Source: Euryarchaeota archaeon UBA19 (GTDB lineage Archaea > Thermoplasmatota > Poseidoniia > Poseidoniales > Thalassarchaeaceae). From it: a stretch of 13,105 bases of DNA. Location of the stretch: NCBI GenBank assembly GCA_002502175.1, contig DAPQ01000050.1, forward strand, positions 12,209 through 25,313, written 5' to 3'. Under the pieces are notes generated by a model that saw only the letters and a list, made by a program, of their open reading frames with translations, did not search any database and was not told the origin of the DNA. The position numbers and the translations under genes were made by a program. How positions within the stretch are numbered: the first letter of the stretch is position 1; every line of letters begins with the position of its first letter. Below are positions 1 through 6,628 of this stretch, piece by piece.

Positions 1-102
1 GAGGATGTTGCCGAGCGAGTTATGACAAATATTGATAGAACCCTTCGTCGCCTCAGAACGGTGGCTCAAAGATTAGACAATTCCTTGTCAATGGATGACT
101 AA
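1..102 (+). CDS. C-terminal end of an unidentified protein (5' truncated)
   Basis: An open frame runs from the first base of the window to a TAA stop at 100-102, giving 33 residues. The peptide is charged and probably helical, with an Arg-rich stretch (RTLRRLRTVAQRL) followed by the acidic end SMDD. This could be the last turn of a coiled coil or an amphipathic helix. The Asp-rich tail resembles the acidic tails of other proteins in this window. Its stop codon overlaps by four bases the stop of the minus-strand DUF2237 gene, so the two are convergent with no spacer. Too little is present to assign a family. The reading frame itself is supported mainly by its clean junction with the neighbour. 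Confidence 0.6.
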   Translation, partial: EDVAERVMTNIDRTLRRLRTVAQRLDNSLSMDD

Positions 103-461
103 GCCGCATGGCTTTCCAGCATCTCAAGGTCACATACTGCAAGTGATTCTTCATGAGTTGCCTCCAAGACGACTGGGCAGGCAACTCCTGCCTCCGCTGC
201 ATCCTGCCAGGTTCCAGCACAAACACACCATCTATCACCGGCCTTCAATCCGGGAAAGCCAAATTGAGGAGCAGGAGTAATCAGGTCATTGCCCTGTGAT
301 AGAGCAAATTGCAGAAAGTCGTCTGTAACGATTGCACAGACGGTATGTGAACCTCTATCTCGACCGTCTGTATTGCAACACCCATCTCGAAACCATCCAG
401 TTAATGGATCTGATGAGCACTCTTGTAATTCGGTTCCTTTGACGTTGATTGAATCGTGCAT
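99..461 (-). CDS. DUF2237 family protein, function unknown
   Basis: This 120-residue protein closely matches my recollection of the DUF2237 family (PF09996), a small, mostly bacterial family of unknown function. Recognisable blocks are NVKGTELQECSSDPLTGWFR (6-25), DGCCNT (26-31), GSHTVCAIVTDDFL (37-50), GNDL, FGFPGLKAGDRWCVC (67-81) and PVVLEATHE (96-104). It has eight cysteines (15, 28, 29, 42, 79, 81, 95, 110), including the CC pair and the CxC pair, and a His at 103. These suggest metal binding or redox sensitivity, but no activity is established. The length is normal for the family. The ATG shares one base with the stop of the upstream dihydrouridine synthase gene (TAATG), and a GAGGTG ribosome binding site lies 8 bases upstream inside that gene, so translation is probably coupled. 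It is the last gene of the rpsB operon. Confidence 0.88.
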   Translation of the reverse strand: MHDSINVKGTELQECSSDPLTGWFRDGCCNTDGRDRGSHTVCAIVTDDFLQFALSQGNDLITPAPQFGFPGLKAGDRWCVCAGTWQDAAEAGVACPVVLEATHEESLAVCDLEMLESHAA

Positions 462-1462
462 TATGCTACCACCTCAGTTGAAGTAAGTTCCTTCAGGTAT
501 CTGGAAACTCGCATCCCTAATTGTTGTTGGTTTTGTATCGAATGTAATTCTACTCTCATATTCGATGCGCCAGGAAGTCCCTTGGTGAAGGATACTGCGT
601 GACGTTTCAAATTCTTACAATAACCCTCTTCGTAAACTTCTGAGCTCAATTTTAGATATCTTTCCCAGCACCAATAGCGTGCTACTGCGGGGTTATCTTC
701 ACCCCATGGTGGATTCTGGTTTAACCATCCTAAATCTCGCTTAATTTCATGGAAAATTGTTGGACGCCCAATCGCTCCTCTTCCTATCATCAATCCTGCC
801 GCTCCGGTAGCTTCGATACAAGCCGCGGCTGATTTAGCGTCGACTACATCGCCATTGGCGATTACCGGTATATCGACAGCCTCGACAATATCCCTAATCT
901 GAGACCAATCCGACTCACCAGAATATCGCTGACGAAGGGTTCGTCCATGTACACAGATTCGCTTAACGCCTTCAGCCTCGATTCTTTGGCAAATTTCCAA
1001 AGCCGTGTTCGGACCGCTGCCAGTTCCTAATCGCATCTTGACAGTAATTGGGATATCTGCCGCTTCTATGCATGCTCGAACCATCTCGACAACTTTGTCG
1101 GGATTACGCAGTAGAGCCGCACCGGCATCGTTTCGGCAGACTTTTGGAGCCGGACAACCGAAATTGAGGTCAATTATGTCTGCTCGATCTTGTAGCAGTT
1201 TTACTGTTTGAACCATCTCGTCAATGTCACCGCCAAAGATTTGCGGGATGAATGGTGATTCACGAGGGTCAGATTCGACCTTCAGCCACGAGTGTTTTGC
1301 ATGGCGAGAAAGTCCCGAAGCTGCTGTAAATTCGGTGAATGTCAAGTCTGCCCCAGTCTCAAGAGCTAACAGACGGTATGCCAAATCGGTGACCCCCGCC
1401 ATCGGCGCGAGGAATAGCGGCACTGGCTCTACCATGAAGTGTGGCGGGAGCCTACTCATCAT
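461..1462 (-). CDS. dus: tRNA-dihydrouridine synthase (DusB-like)
   Basis: This FMN-dependent enzyme reduces specific uridines in tRNA to dihydrouridine using NAD(P)H. Seen in the 333-residue product: FLAPMAGVTD at the start of the TIM barrel (17-26), DLNFGCPAPKV (98-108) carrying the conserved active-site cysteine C103, then ITVKMRLG, CVHGRTLRQRYSG, PVIANGDV and GLMIGRGAIGRP, which form the FMN/phosphate-binding half. A C-terminal helical region follows, as in bacterial DusB and DusC. The order and length fit the family. The open frame extends upstream to a TTG inside rpsB, but the paired ATGs at 1462/1459 lie 26 bases past the rpsB stop and just before the barrel, so 1462 is preferred. No strong ribosome binding site precedes it, so the start is uncertain within about 10 codons. 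It sits in an operon between rpsB and DUF2237. Which uridine it modifies cannot be read from the sequence. Confidence 0.95.
   Translation of the reverse strand: MMSRLPPHFMVEPVPLFLAPMAGVTDLAYRLLALETGADLTFTEFTAASGLSRHAKHSWLKVESDPRESPFIPQIFGGDIDEMVQTVKLLQDRADIIDLNFGCPAPKVCRNDAGAALLRNPDKVVEMVRACIEAADIPITVKMRLGTGSGPNTALEICQRIEAEGVKRICVHGRTLRQRYSGESDWSQIRDIVEAVDIPVIANGDVVDAKSAAACIEATGAAGLMIGRGAIGRPTIFHEIKRDLGWLNQNPPWGEDNPAVARYWCWERYLKLSSEVYEEGYCKNLKRHAVSFTKGLPGASNMRVELHSIQNQQQLGMRVSRYLKELTSTEVVA
470..475 (-). promoter_or_regulatory. Shine-Dalgarno site for the DUF2237 gene
   Basis: On the minus strand GAGGTG lies 8 bases before the ATG at 461, embedded in the last codons of the dihydrouridine synthase gene. 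Together with the TAATG overlap it fixes the start and points to translational coupling. Confidence 0.7.
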
Positions 1463-1488
1463 CAATCCAACGTTTTGATTAGTTGGAC

Positions 1489-2103
1489 TTAGAAGGTTGA
1501 TTCCCACTCTTCTACATCTTGAGCGCGTTCCCAATCTGCGTAATTTGTAGCTCCTCGTGCAGTTAGCATCTCTCTAGCAAGTAGCCAGTAAATCAGAGCG
1601 AGTGAGCGACGACCTTTGTTATTCGCAGGTAATGCTAGGTCTACGTTTCGAAGAGTGTTGTTTGCATCGACGATTCCGACAATCGGGAGACCAGAGGACA
1701 CAGCCTCTGAAAGAGCCTGTGAATCGGCAGCTGGGTCGGTTACGAACAATACCTCAGGTTCGGTATAAGTTCGTAGCTTAGGATTGGTAAGCGTTCCTGG
1801 TATGAATCGGCCAACGATTCGGTTAGCACCGATTGACTGAGCGAATTTTCGAGCAGGCCTCTGTCCATATTGGCGAGCGCTGACGACAAGAATTCTTTCT
1901 GGGTCGTATTTCGAGAGGAATTTCGCGACTGTCTTGATCCGTGCATCGGTTTGATTGATGTCAATCAAGTGAAGCCCGCTACCATCCGCTCGATCGGTAT
2001 CGATGAAGCGTTGCATATCTGAGGACTTCTGATTTGTTCCGATGTGAACCGCGTGTGTCTCATAGACATCGTACGGTACTAGGGGTGACTCATTTTCACT
2101 CAT
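1489..2103 (-). CDS. rpsB: 30S ribosomal protein S2 (uS2), archaeal type
   Basis: This is a small-subunit ribosomal protein at the head/platform junction on the solvent side. The 204-residue product has the archaeal/eukaryotic S2 signature throughout: HIGTNQKSSDMQRFI near residues 20-34, DPERILVVSARQYGQRPARKF, the hallmark GRFIPGTLTNP, EVLFVTDPAADSQAL, and NNKGRRSLALIYWLLAREML near the C terminus. It lacks the long coiled-coil insertion of bacterial S2, which supports an archaeal origin. The ATG at 2103 follows GAGG (plus-strand bases 2111-2114) at 7 bases' spacing. The C terminus is short and acidic (AQDVEEWESTF). It is the first gene of the minus-strand set rpsB-dus-DUF2237. In many archaea rpsB instead lies with rpoN/rpoK, enolase and the MEMO gene, so this arrangement is different. 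Confidence 0.97.
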   Translation of the reverse strand: MSENESPLVPYDVYETHAVHIGTNQKSSDMQRFIDTDRADGSGLHLIDINQTDARIKTVAKFLSKYDPERILVVSARQYGQRPARKFAQSIGANRIVGRFIPGTLTNPKLRTYTEPEVLFVTDPAADSQALSEAVSSGLPIVGIVDANNTLRNVDLALPANNKGRRSLALIYWLLAREMLTARGATNYADWERAQDVEEWESTF

Positions 2104-2156
2104 GGTGTATCCTCAGTGGCGCGGCGACCTGACCTTCCCTCATAAGCGCTACGCAT

Positions 2157-2171
2157 CGCCCCAAAGGGGCG
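2157..2171 (-). terminator. GC-rich hairpin between the lipobox gene and rpsB
   Basis: CGCCCC, a 3-base AAA loop and GGGGCG form a perfect 6-bp stem in the 80-base gap, 12 bases past the stop of the upstream minus-strand gene. An outer CTA/TAG could extend it if one side bulges. No T-run follows in the minus direction, so it is not a classic intrinsic terminator. It could end the lipobox transcript, protect a 3' end, or lie in the rpsB leader. The role is inferred. Confidence 0.35.
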
Positions 2172-2183
2172 TAGAAGCCAAAA

Positions 2184-2795
2184 TCACTGGCTTTCGAGGA
2201 CTGACAAATCAGTACAGTCGTCATTTTGGTGGATTTCCGCGAACTGTACACATGGTTTGGTAATTGTTAGCGTCATTTCGAAATAATCATGGAAAGAGAG
2301 TTGCTCTAACGGGAGGTCGGCACCATATCCTCGAGCGTCAATTTCCACAGTCCACTTACCATTTGCCAAATCAGAGAAATCGAATCTCTCCAATGGATAA
2401 TCCTGAGTAGCCCTGACCTCCCAATATGGATTGCCGCCGGATTCCTTTACACCTGGCTCCCAAACTCTCACTTCGATATATCGCAGTTCATTGCTTTCGT
2501 TTAGATCAAGAAGGGTAGAATATGGGAATTCAGCACGGAATGTAATCGACATTTTGGATACCGTCTCGTCAAATACTATTGGCGTCTCATTAGTGTATTG
2601 AACGGATTCAAGGTCAAGGGAGTCTGAGGTGAAGATAACCTCCCAAAAGAATGACTCGTCTTTATTGATAAGAAATGGTTCTTCACGCATATCTTCCATG
2701 ATTTCACGTTGCATAACCAAACCCATGCAACCAGCACTAATGGTGGAGAAAAACAGCATCAGAAGCAAACTGAACACTGTCAGCCGCGTGCGCAT
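2184..2795 (-). CDS. Putative secreted lipoprotein, family not recognised
   Basis: The 203-residue product starts with a charged n-region (MRTRLT), a hydrophobic core to about residue 19, and a lipobox-like SAGC with Cys23, so it is probably exported and lipid-anchored at the outer face of the membrane. The mature part is acidic, rich in Trp, Tyr and Phe, and has alternating segments such as MSITFRAEF, LRYIEVRVWEP, YWEVRAT, KWTVEIDARGYG and YFEMTLTIT that suggest a beta-sandwich fold. Cys182 and Cys194 near the C terminus could form a disulfide. I do not recognise the family. The start is forced: the codon two before ATG 2795 is an in-frame TGA. The nearest ribosome-binding-like run (GAGAGG, plus-strand bases 2812-2817) is 16 bases away and better placed for an out-of-frame ATG at 2802. 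It follows the three-helix membrane protein gene, and the two may be one transcription unit. Confidence 0.72.
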   Translation of the reverse strand: MRTRLTVFSLLLMLFFSTISAGCMGLVMQREIMEDMREEPFLINKDESFFWEVIFTSDSLDLESVQYTNETPIVFDETVSKMSITFRAEFPYSTLLDLNESNELRYIEVRVWEPGVKESGGNPYWEVRATQDYPLERFDFSDLANGKWTVEIDARGYGADLPLEQLSFHDYFEMTLTITKPCVQFAEIHQNDDCTDLSVLESQ

Positions 2796-2886
2796 GTATC
2801 ATTCTGGGGCGCCTCTCAGTCTTCAACCGAACGGAGACTAGAGTGAATTTGTTCTCTGTTTTTGCACACTCACCAGACGATCGAAT

Positions 2887-3327
2887 TCACATACCTGGAA
2901 TAGGATCACTGAATAGAAATAACAAAATCAATAATAAAAATAGGATGAAAATCAAGAATGGGATGATTACGATTGAAGCAATTATTCCCCAAGCAAATGA
3001 TCTATGGCCTGAAGTAAATCCAAGAACAATTCCAACTACATATCCCCCCACTATTACAGTCCACTGGATGAAAACTCCAGTGTCATAATTGACAATTGTC
3101 CCGCCTATTTCAAAAAACAAATTACCTGCAATGATCAACAAAATAGGATAAGCCAACACTCCTAGGAAGAATTGAAGATATTTGTTCATCATTCGCTTTT
3201 CCAATTCGGGAGGATTTTGACTTATTTCCGGCTGCTCTTGGAGGTAGGCTACATCTCCTGTTAGAGTCGGACTGTTGTCACTACCTTCGTGGATTTCTTC
3301 TCTCCCTTCCAAATCCTCATCGATCAT
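2887..3327 (-). CDS. Small membrane protein with three predicted helices, function unknown
   Basis: The 146-residue product has a hydrophilic acidic N-terminal tail of about 46 residues (EDLEGREEIHEG...) and then three strongly hydrophobic segments: about 50-72 (YLQFFLGVLAYPILLIIAG...), 83-105 (VFIQWTVIVGGYVVGIVLG...) and 110-138 (a near-continuous Ile/Leu/Phe run). It ends in the short polar tail SDPIPGM. The ATG at 3327 has AGGAG (plus-strand bases 3336-3340) 8 bases upstream, which supports this start over the internal Met46/Met47. The coding region is visibly richer in A and T than its neighbours, partly because of Ile/Asn/Lys codons. I do not recognise a family. Its start carries the same 12-base element as the following lipobox gene, 91 bases downstream, which hints at common regulation. 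Confidence 0.72.
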   Translation of the reverse strand: MIDEDLEGREEIHEGSDNSPTLTGDVAYLQEQPEISQNPPELEKRMMNKYLQFFLGVLAYPILLIIAGNLFFEIGGTIVNYDTGVFIQWTVIVGGYVVGIVLGFTSGHRSFAWGIIASIVIIPFLIFILFLLLILLFLFSDPIPGM

Positions 3328-3433
3328 TCTGGGGGCTCCTACATTTTCTCGATATTTCTTATTTGATTTGAATTAACTGCTACATTGATGACCAATGGGT
3401 ATCTCGCAAAGTCGCCTCAATGACGACAAGAGG

Positions 3434-3458
3434 GTCAACTGAGCCGTAAGGCGTTGAC
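3434..3458 (-). terminator. Hairpin downstream of the FKBP gene
   Basis: GTCAAC pairs with GTTGAC as a 6-bp outer stem. Inside it GCC pairs with GGC around a GTAA loop, and there is a TGA bulge on the plus-strand 5' side. It lies 27 bases past the FKBP stop in the 158-base gap before the next minus-strand gene. No T-run follows. It is a candidate transcript-end structure. The remainder of the gap shows only the ribosome binding site and an A/T-rich stretch (about 3350-3375) that could hold the promoter of the membrane-protein gene. Confidence 0.35.
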
Positions 3459-3485
3459 GTGCCCTGTGAGTACCGAGAGGCACAA

Positions 3486-4184
3486 TCACTCTTCTTCATC
3501 AGCTGCGACACGTGGCTCGTGAACTTCTCGGAAAATCACGGTTCCAACCTCAAGGTGCTCGCGCAGTGCGCGTACCAAAGAGAACTTGGCGTATGCCCAG
3601 TTCTGGTCGTATGCGATTGAATCTGGTAGTGTGATGGTGACATCATCGCCATCGAAATCAACCTCGAAGTCGGAGCGACCAGTATTCATCTGTAGCAGTG
3701 TAGCAACACGCTCAGCACGGTCCTCTACAACCTTGACGATGGTGTAGGTGTATCGTAGCGTAGTACCTGCTAGAGGGTGGTTGTAATCGACGCGAGCACG
3801 TCCGGCACGCAGCATCTGCAAGACACCATTACGGCCGCCGATTTCAACAGGAGCGCCGATTGCGAGCATGTTTGGGTCACGAACACTGCGAAGTAGTACA
3901 TTCTGTGAAATAGTCTCAACCAGAGATGCGTCACGCTCCCCGTAAGCATCGGTAGGCTCGATGTCGAATGTGTATTCATTGTCAGCCTCTGCTTCCGCGA
4001 GGTGGGCCTCAAATCCAGCGATTAGACGACCTTCGCCGACTACGGTAATCATTGGCTCGTAAGTTCGAGCCTCATCGAAGACCTCGTGTTCCTTGGCAAT
4101 CTCTTCTCTGGTAGTCTCGATAAGATCGCCAGATTCAGCGTTGTATAGGTCGTATTCGATGTGAACGATTGCACCGTTGTCCAT
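3486..4184 (-). CDS. FKBP-type peptidyl-prolyl isomerase, SlyD-like archaeal long form
   Basis: A prolyl cis-trans isomerase and holdase chaperone acting in the cytoplasm; no signal peptide is present. The 232-residue layout fits archaeal 26-kDa FKBPs: first FKBP half at about 1-85 (VHIEYDLYNAESGDLIETT, then VVGEGRLIAGFEAHLAEAE and the DAYGERD turn), an inserted insert-in-flap chaperone domain at about 88-130, and return to the FKBP fold with NHPLAGTTLRYTYTIV (135-150), the SlyD hallmark. An extension of about 75 residues at the C terminus is the extra domain of the long type. It ends in the acidic AADEEE and lacks SlyD's His-rich metal tail. The start is well supported: AGGAGG (plus-strand bases 4192-4197) lies 7 bases before ATG 4184. 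It is flanked by hairpin-bearing gaps on both sides and is probably its own transcription unit. Confidence 0.93.
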   Translation of the reverse strand: MDNGAIVHIEYDLYNAESGDLIETTREEIAKEHEVFDEARTYEPMITVVGEGRLIAGFEAHLAEAEADNEYTFDIEPTDAYGERDASLVETISQNVLLRSVRDPNMLAIGAPVEIGGRNGVLQMLRAGRARVDYNHPLAGTTLRYTYTIVKVVEDRAERVATLLQMNTGRSDFEVDFDGDDVTITLPDSIAYDQNWAYAKFSLVRALREHLEVGTVIFREVHEPRVAADEEE

Positions 4185-4191
4185 GGATAAG

Positions 4192-4197
4192 CCTCCT
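4192..4197 (-). promoter_or_regulatory. Strong Shine-Dalgarno site for the FKBP gene
   Basis: On the minus strand AGGAGG lies 7 bases before the ATG at 4184. It is the best match to the anti-SD consensus in the window and shows that this organism uses leadered, SD-dependent initiation for at least some genes. Confidence 0.75.
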
Positions 4198-4240
4198 GAG
4201 GGCGACCCGCCGACCTATCTCCCCTTTTTGATTCAAACGG

Positions 4241-4257
4241 TTCTCCCTTAGGGAGAA
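4241..4257 (-). terminator. Perfect 7-bp hairpin just downstream of ccmF
   Basis: TTCTCCC, a TTA loop and GGGAGAA form a perfect inverted repeat starting 9 bases after the ccmF stop on the minus strand. The downstream sequence is A-rich rather than T-rich on the minus strand, so a standard intrinsic terminator is not evident. It may mark the 3' end of the reductase-ccmF transcript, or act in the FKBP leader or promoter region. Confidence 0.4.
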
Positions 4258-4266
4258 TATTCCAGA

Positions 4267-6597
4267 TTATTCCTCTTCTTCAGAGGCTACTGGGCTACTG
4301 CTGAGTAAGGCCGCAAGGCCGCCTAGCATGATTAGCGCCCAACCAGCCCAGACGAGGTGAGAACCGCGTAAATCGTGTACTGTGACTCGGATTTCTTCCA
4401 CTTGATCTATCTCACCTCGCATCATTGAGGATAGACTGATTTCCGCTTGTTGTTGGTCGAGAATGAATATCATATCTCCGCTCGGGCGAACCATCCTATC
4501 GACTTCCGAGCGGGTCGTTGCAAAATTAAAACGAAGAATTCCAGGAGTGACTTCGTCGACTTTTTCCCCATCTTTTGTCACCTCAATTACAAATCCAGCG
4601 AATCCTTCTCCTATTTTGTAATCGTATTCAGGGTCTTCCTCACTCCACAATACAGTATCTCGGAAGGTTAGTTCGTATTCTTTGAATTCAACAGGAGTGT
4701 CTTTTTCCAGAGTTACCAAATGACTTGGATCTGCACGATCTACCAATGTGGTAGTAAGTACATGACCCAATAGAAGGAGAATTAGTCCTAAATGTGCAAG
4801 ATGGGAACCAAGTAGCCTCAAACGTGCCGAATTAGATTTCGCGGTTATTCCTTCTGAGCGCAACTTAGGCAATACCTTACGACCAGTTGTGAATACCACC
4901 CTTGCGGTAGGTGGAAGAGCCACAAAAAGCCAAGTTAGCATGAACATGGCAAGAGCGCCTCGTGAGATATTATCCGTGAGCATAAGTTGAGGGTCGCCTG
5001 GAATAGAAAACTCATCTGCAAAATAGGCGAATAGTAACGAGGCGATTAGTGTAGTAGCCACGAATGCGTTTCCACGCTTTGCATCGATGCTCTTGCCGAG
5101 AGAGTAGATTGTAATCGCTAGAATCGCCAAGACTATTATCGAAGAACCATAGAATTCGTGAGCGGCTAAACTGGTTCCATCTATCTCAGCGGTGAGCAAT
5201 AACCAAGTCAATGTCAAGAAGGCAGCAGCCGAATACCAAGGAATTGCTCTTGCGACTTTCATTCGGACTGAAGTATCGTTGAACAATTTCGTTAGAGGAG
5301 ATTCCTCTTCTTCCGCTGACATCAACCATGGTCCAAGGAATAATAACATCCCAATAATCGATTGTTGTAGAGTTGCAGCCCAAGACCAACTTGCGAACAA
5401 CATCAGGAATACTCCTCCAAAGACCCAAGCCACGGGAGGCTTCTCAGAATCTCCTTTGATTAGCAAAAACATCAGTGCTCCACCGACAAAAGTTACTGCC
5501 GTTGAACCCATCCAAATACCCAAGGCAATGGTTGCAATTAGCAGAACAATAGAGAGTTGGCGATTTTCAATTAGCATCGAACTCTTTGAAGATGAATCAA
5601 GCAATTTGTCCTGTTGTTTTACTAACCACAAGAATGCCGCAAAACAAAGTGAAATCATGATTAGGAAATATGCTGTTACTTCTAGACCGGCAGCACCGTC
5701 ATCGAATAATTGTACGATCCGTATGTACGGGTCATTGTATTCTCTTGCTTCTTCATTGCCAACAAAAGAGTGTACTGAAGCCCATACTCCATTTGCCCGT
5801 GTGACTAAAGTTGCATGGATTGCAAGTGCGCCAGCGAGCATACCAAGGGCTGGTGATGCGATTATTGCAGATTCTTTTTCAGAATCGGTTCGCGCACGAG
5901 CATGAACAATCATCAACAGCGCAAACCAGGGTAGAATAGAGCCTGTCTCGACTGGATCCCAAGCCCAATATCCGCCCCAGTCGAGAACTGTATATGCCCA
6001 CAATCCGCCTAATCCAATTCCTATGGTTCCGATTAGGAATCCTGCTCGTGCCCAGTGTAGCTGAGCCTCGTGAACCTGCCTTGCATTAGTGCCCTTGATG
6101 AGTCCGGCCAGTGCTATACTTGCAACTGCTAGACAAAGTGAGTAATATGCGAAAATAAGCGGTGGATGAATTACCATTAGGTCGGTTTGGAGGAGAGGAT
6201 TAAGAGTTCCCTTCCAACCGGTTGACTCTGCAAAAGGGGAGAGTATCCAAGAAATTACAATTATCGCAGCGGTACAACCGTGCATTAGTCTAATTTCAAC
6301 TGAATTCGAGACACTGCGCCCCGACATGAACCAAGTGACAGTACCCATTATTGCAGCCCAAAGCAGAAGTGGTCCGGCTCTACCTCCCCAAACAGCAGAG
6401 ATTCGATAGAGCAGTGGTAATTCTTCTCCACCATATCTTGAAACCAAATCTAAATCTTGGAAATCGAATATGAATGCTGTCGTCAAGAATATCCAAGGTG
6501 CGACTTGAGCCGCTAAAGTGGTATGTCTTGCTAGAGGTTCTCCTGCTGGTAATCGTGAGAAGCACCAAATTAGGCTGGACACTACCGCCAGCAACAT
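4267..6597 (-). CDS. ccmF: Cytochrome c-type biogenesis protein CcmF (haem lyase subunit)
   Basis: An integral membrane protein that receives haem and attaches it to the CxxCH motif of apocytochrome c on the outer face of the membrane. Read as 776 residues it has many hydrophobic segments. Motifs seen: SAVWGGRAGPLLLW (67-80, matching W-x-x-x-x-G-S-LLLW of the family), NPLLQTDLMVIHPP with external His144, the haem-handling WWD motif WGGYWAWDPVETGSILPW (207-224), membrane His232, ASVHSF with external His276, and SHLAHLGLILLLLG with His602 where E. coli has its second membrane haem b ligand. A soluble C-terminal domain and a last helix follow, ending ASEEEE. The canonical E/H in the GHEGS-like loop is R/A here, a variant I cannot interpret. 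The ATG at 6597 is the only standard start available, yet family similarity seems to continue upstream. It follows the reductase gene by 31 bases. No other ccm genes are in the window. Confidence 0.94.
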   Translation of the reverse strand: MLLAVVSSLIWCFSRLPAGEPLARHTTLAAQVAPWIFLTTAFIFDFQDLDLVSRYGGEELPLLYRISAVWGGRAGPLLLWAAIMGTVTWFMSGRSVSNSVEIRLMHGCTAAIIVISWILSPFAESTGWKGTLNPLLQTDLMVIHPPLIFAYYSLCLAVASIALAGLIKGTNARQVHEAQLHWARAGFLIGTIGIGLGGLWAYTVLDWGGYWAWDPVETGSILPWFALLMIVHARARTDSEKESAIIASPALGMLAGALAIHATLVTRANGVWASVHSFVGNEEAREYNDPYIRIVQLFDDGAAGLEVTAYFLIMISLCFAAFLWLVKQQDKLLDSSSKSSMLIENRQLSIVLLIATIALGIWMGSTAVTFVGGALMFLLIKGDSEKPPVAWVFGGVFLMLFASWSWAATLQQSIIGMLLFLGPWLMSAEEEESPLTKLFNDTSVRMKVARAIPWYSAAAFLTLTWLLLTAEIDGTSLAAHEFYGSSIIVLAILAITIYSLGKSIDAKRGNAFVATTLIASLLFAYFADEFSIPGDPQLMLTDNISRGALAMFMLTWLFVALPPTARVVFTTGRKVLPKLRSEGITAKSNSARLRLLGSHLAHLGLILLLLGHVLTTTLVDRADPSHLVTLEKDTPVEFKEYELTFRDTVLWSEEDPEYDYKIGEGFAGFVIEVTKDGEKVDEVTPGILRFNFATTRSEVDRMVRPSGDMIFILDQQQAEISLSSMMRGEIDQVEEIRVTVHDLRGSHLVWAGWALIMLGGLAALLSSSPVASEEEE

Positions 6598-6628
6598 CAG
6601 GAGATTTCCAACAGTGGAGAGTATTGAA

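Noticed and set aside
1463..1534. 24-residue N-terminal extension of the dihydrouridine synthase from TTG 1534
   Set aside because: It overlaps the rpsB coding end, has no ribosome binding site, and precedes the conserved barrel by more than the family needs.
2843..3088. 81-codon plus-strand frame in the membrane-protein region
   Set aside because: It mirrors the hydrophobic minus-strand gene as an Asn/Lys/Ile-rich shadow and lacks a ribosome binding site. The minus-strand frame has AGGAG and clear membrane segments.
3328..3485. Possible tRNA or small RNA gene in the 158-base gap
   Set aside because: I looked for a cloverleaf with a T-loop GTTCGA-type motif and found none. Only a short hairpin and a plausible promoter/ribosome-binding region are present.
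5192..5905. 237-codon open frame on the plus strand opposite ccmF
   Set aside because: It lies wholly antisense to strongly supported ccmF motifs (WWD region and His276), has a low-complexity Ser/Asn/Ile-rich composition, and shows no recognisable domain.
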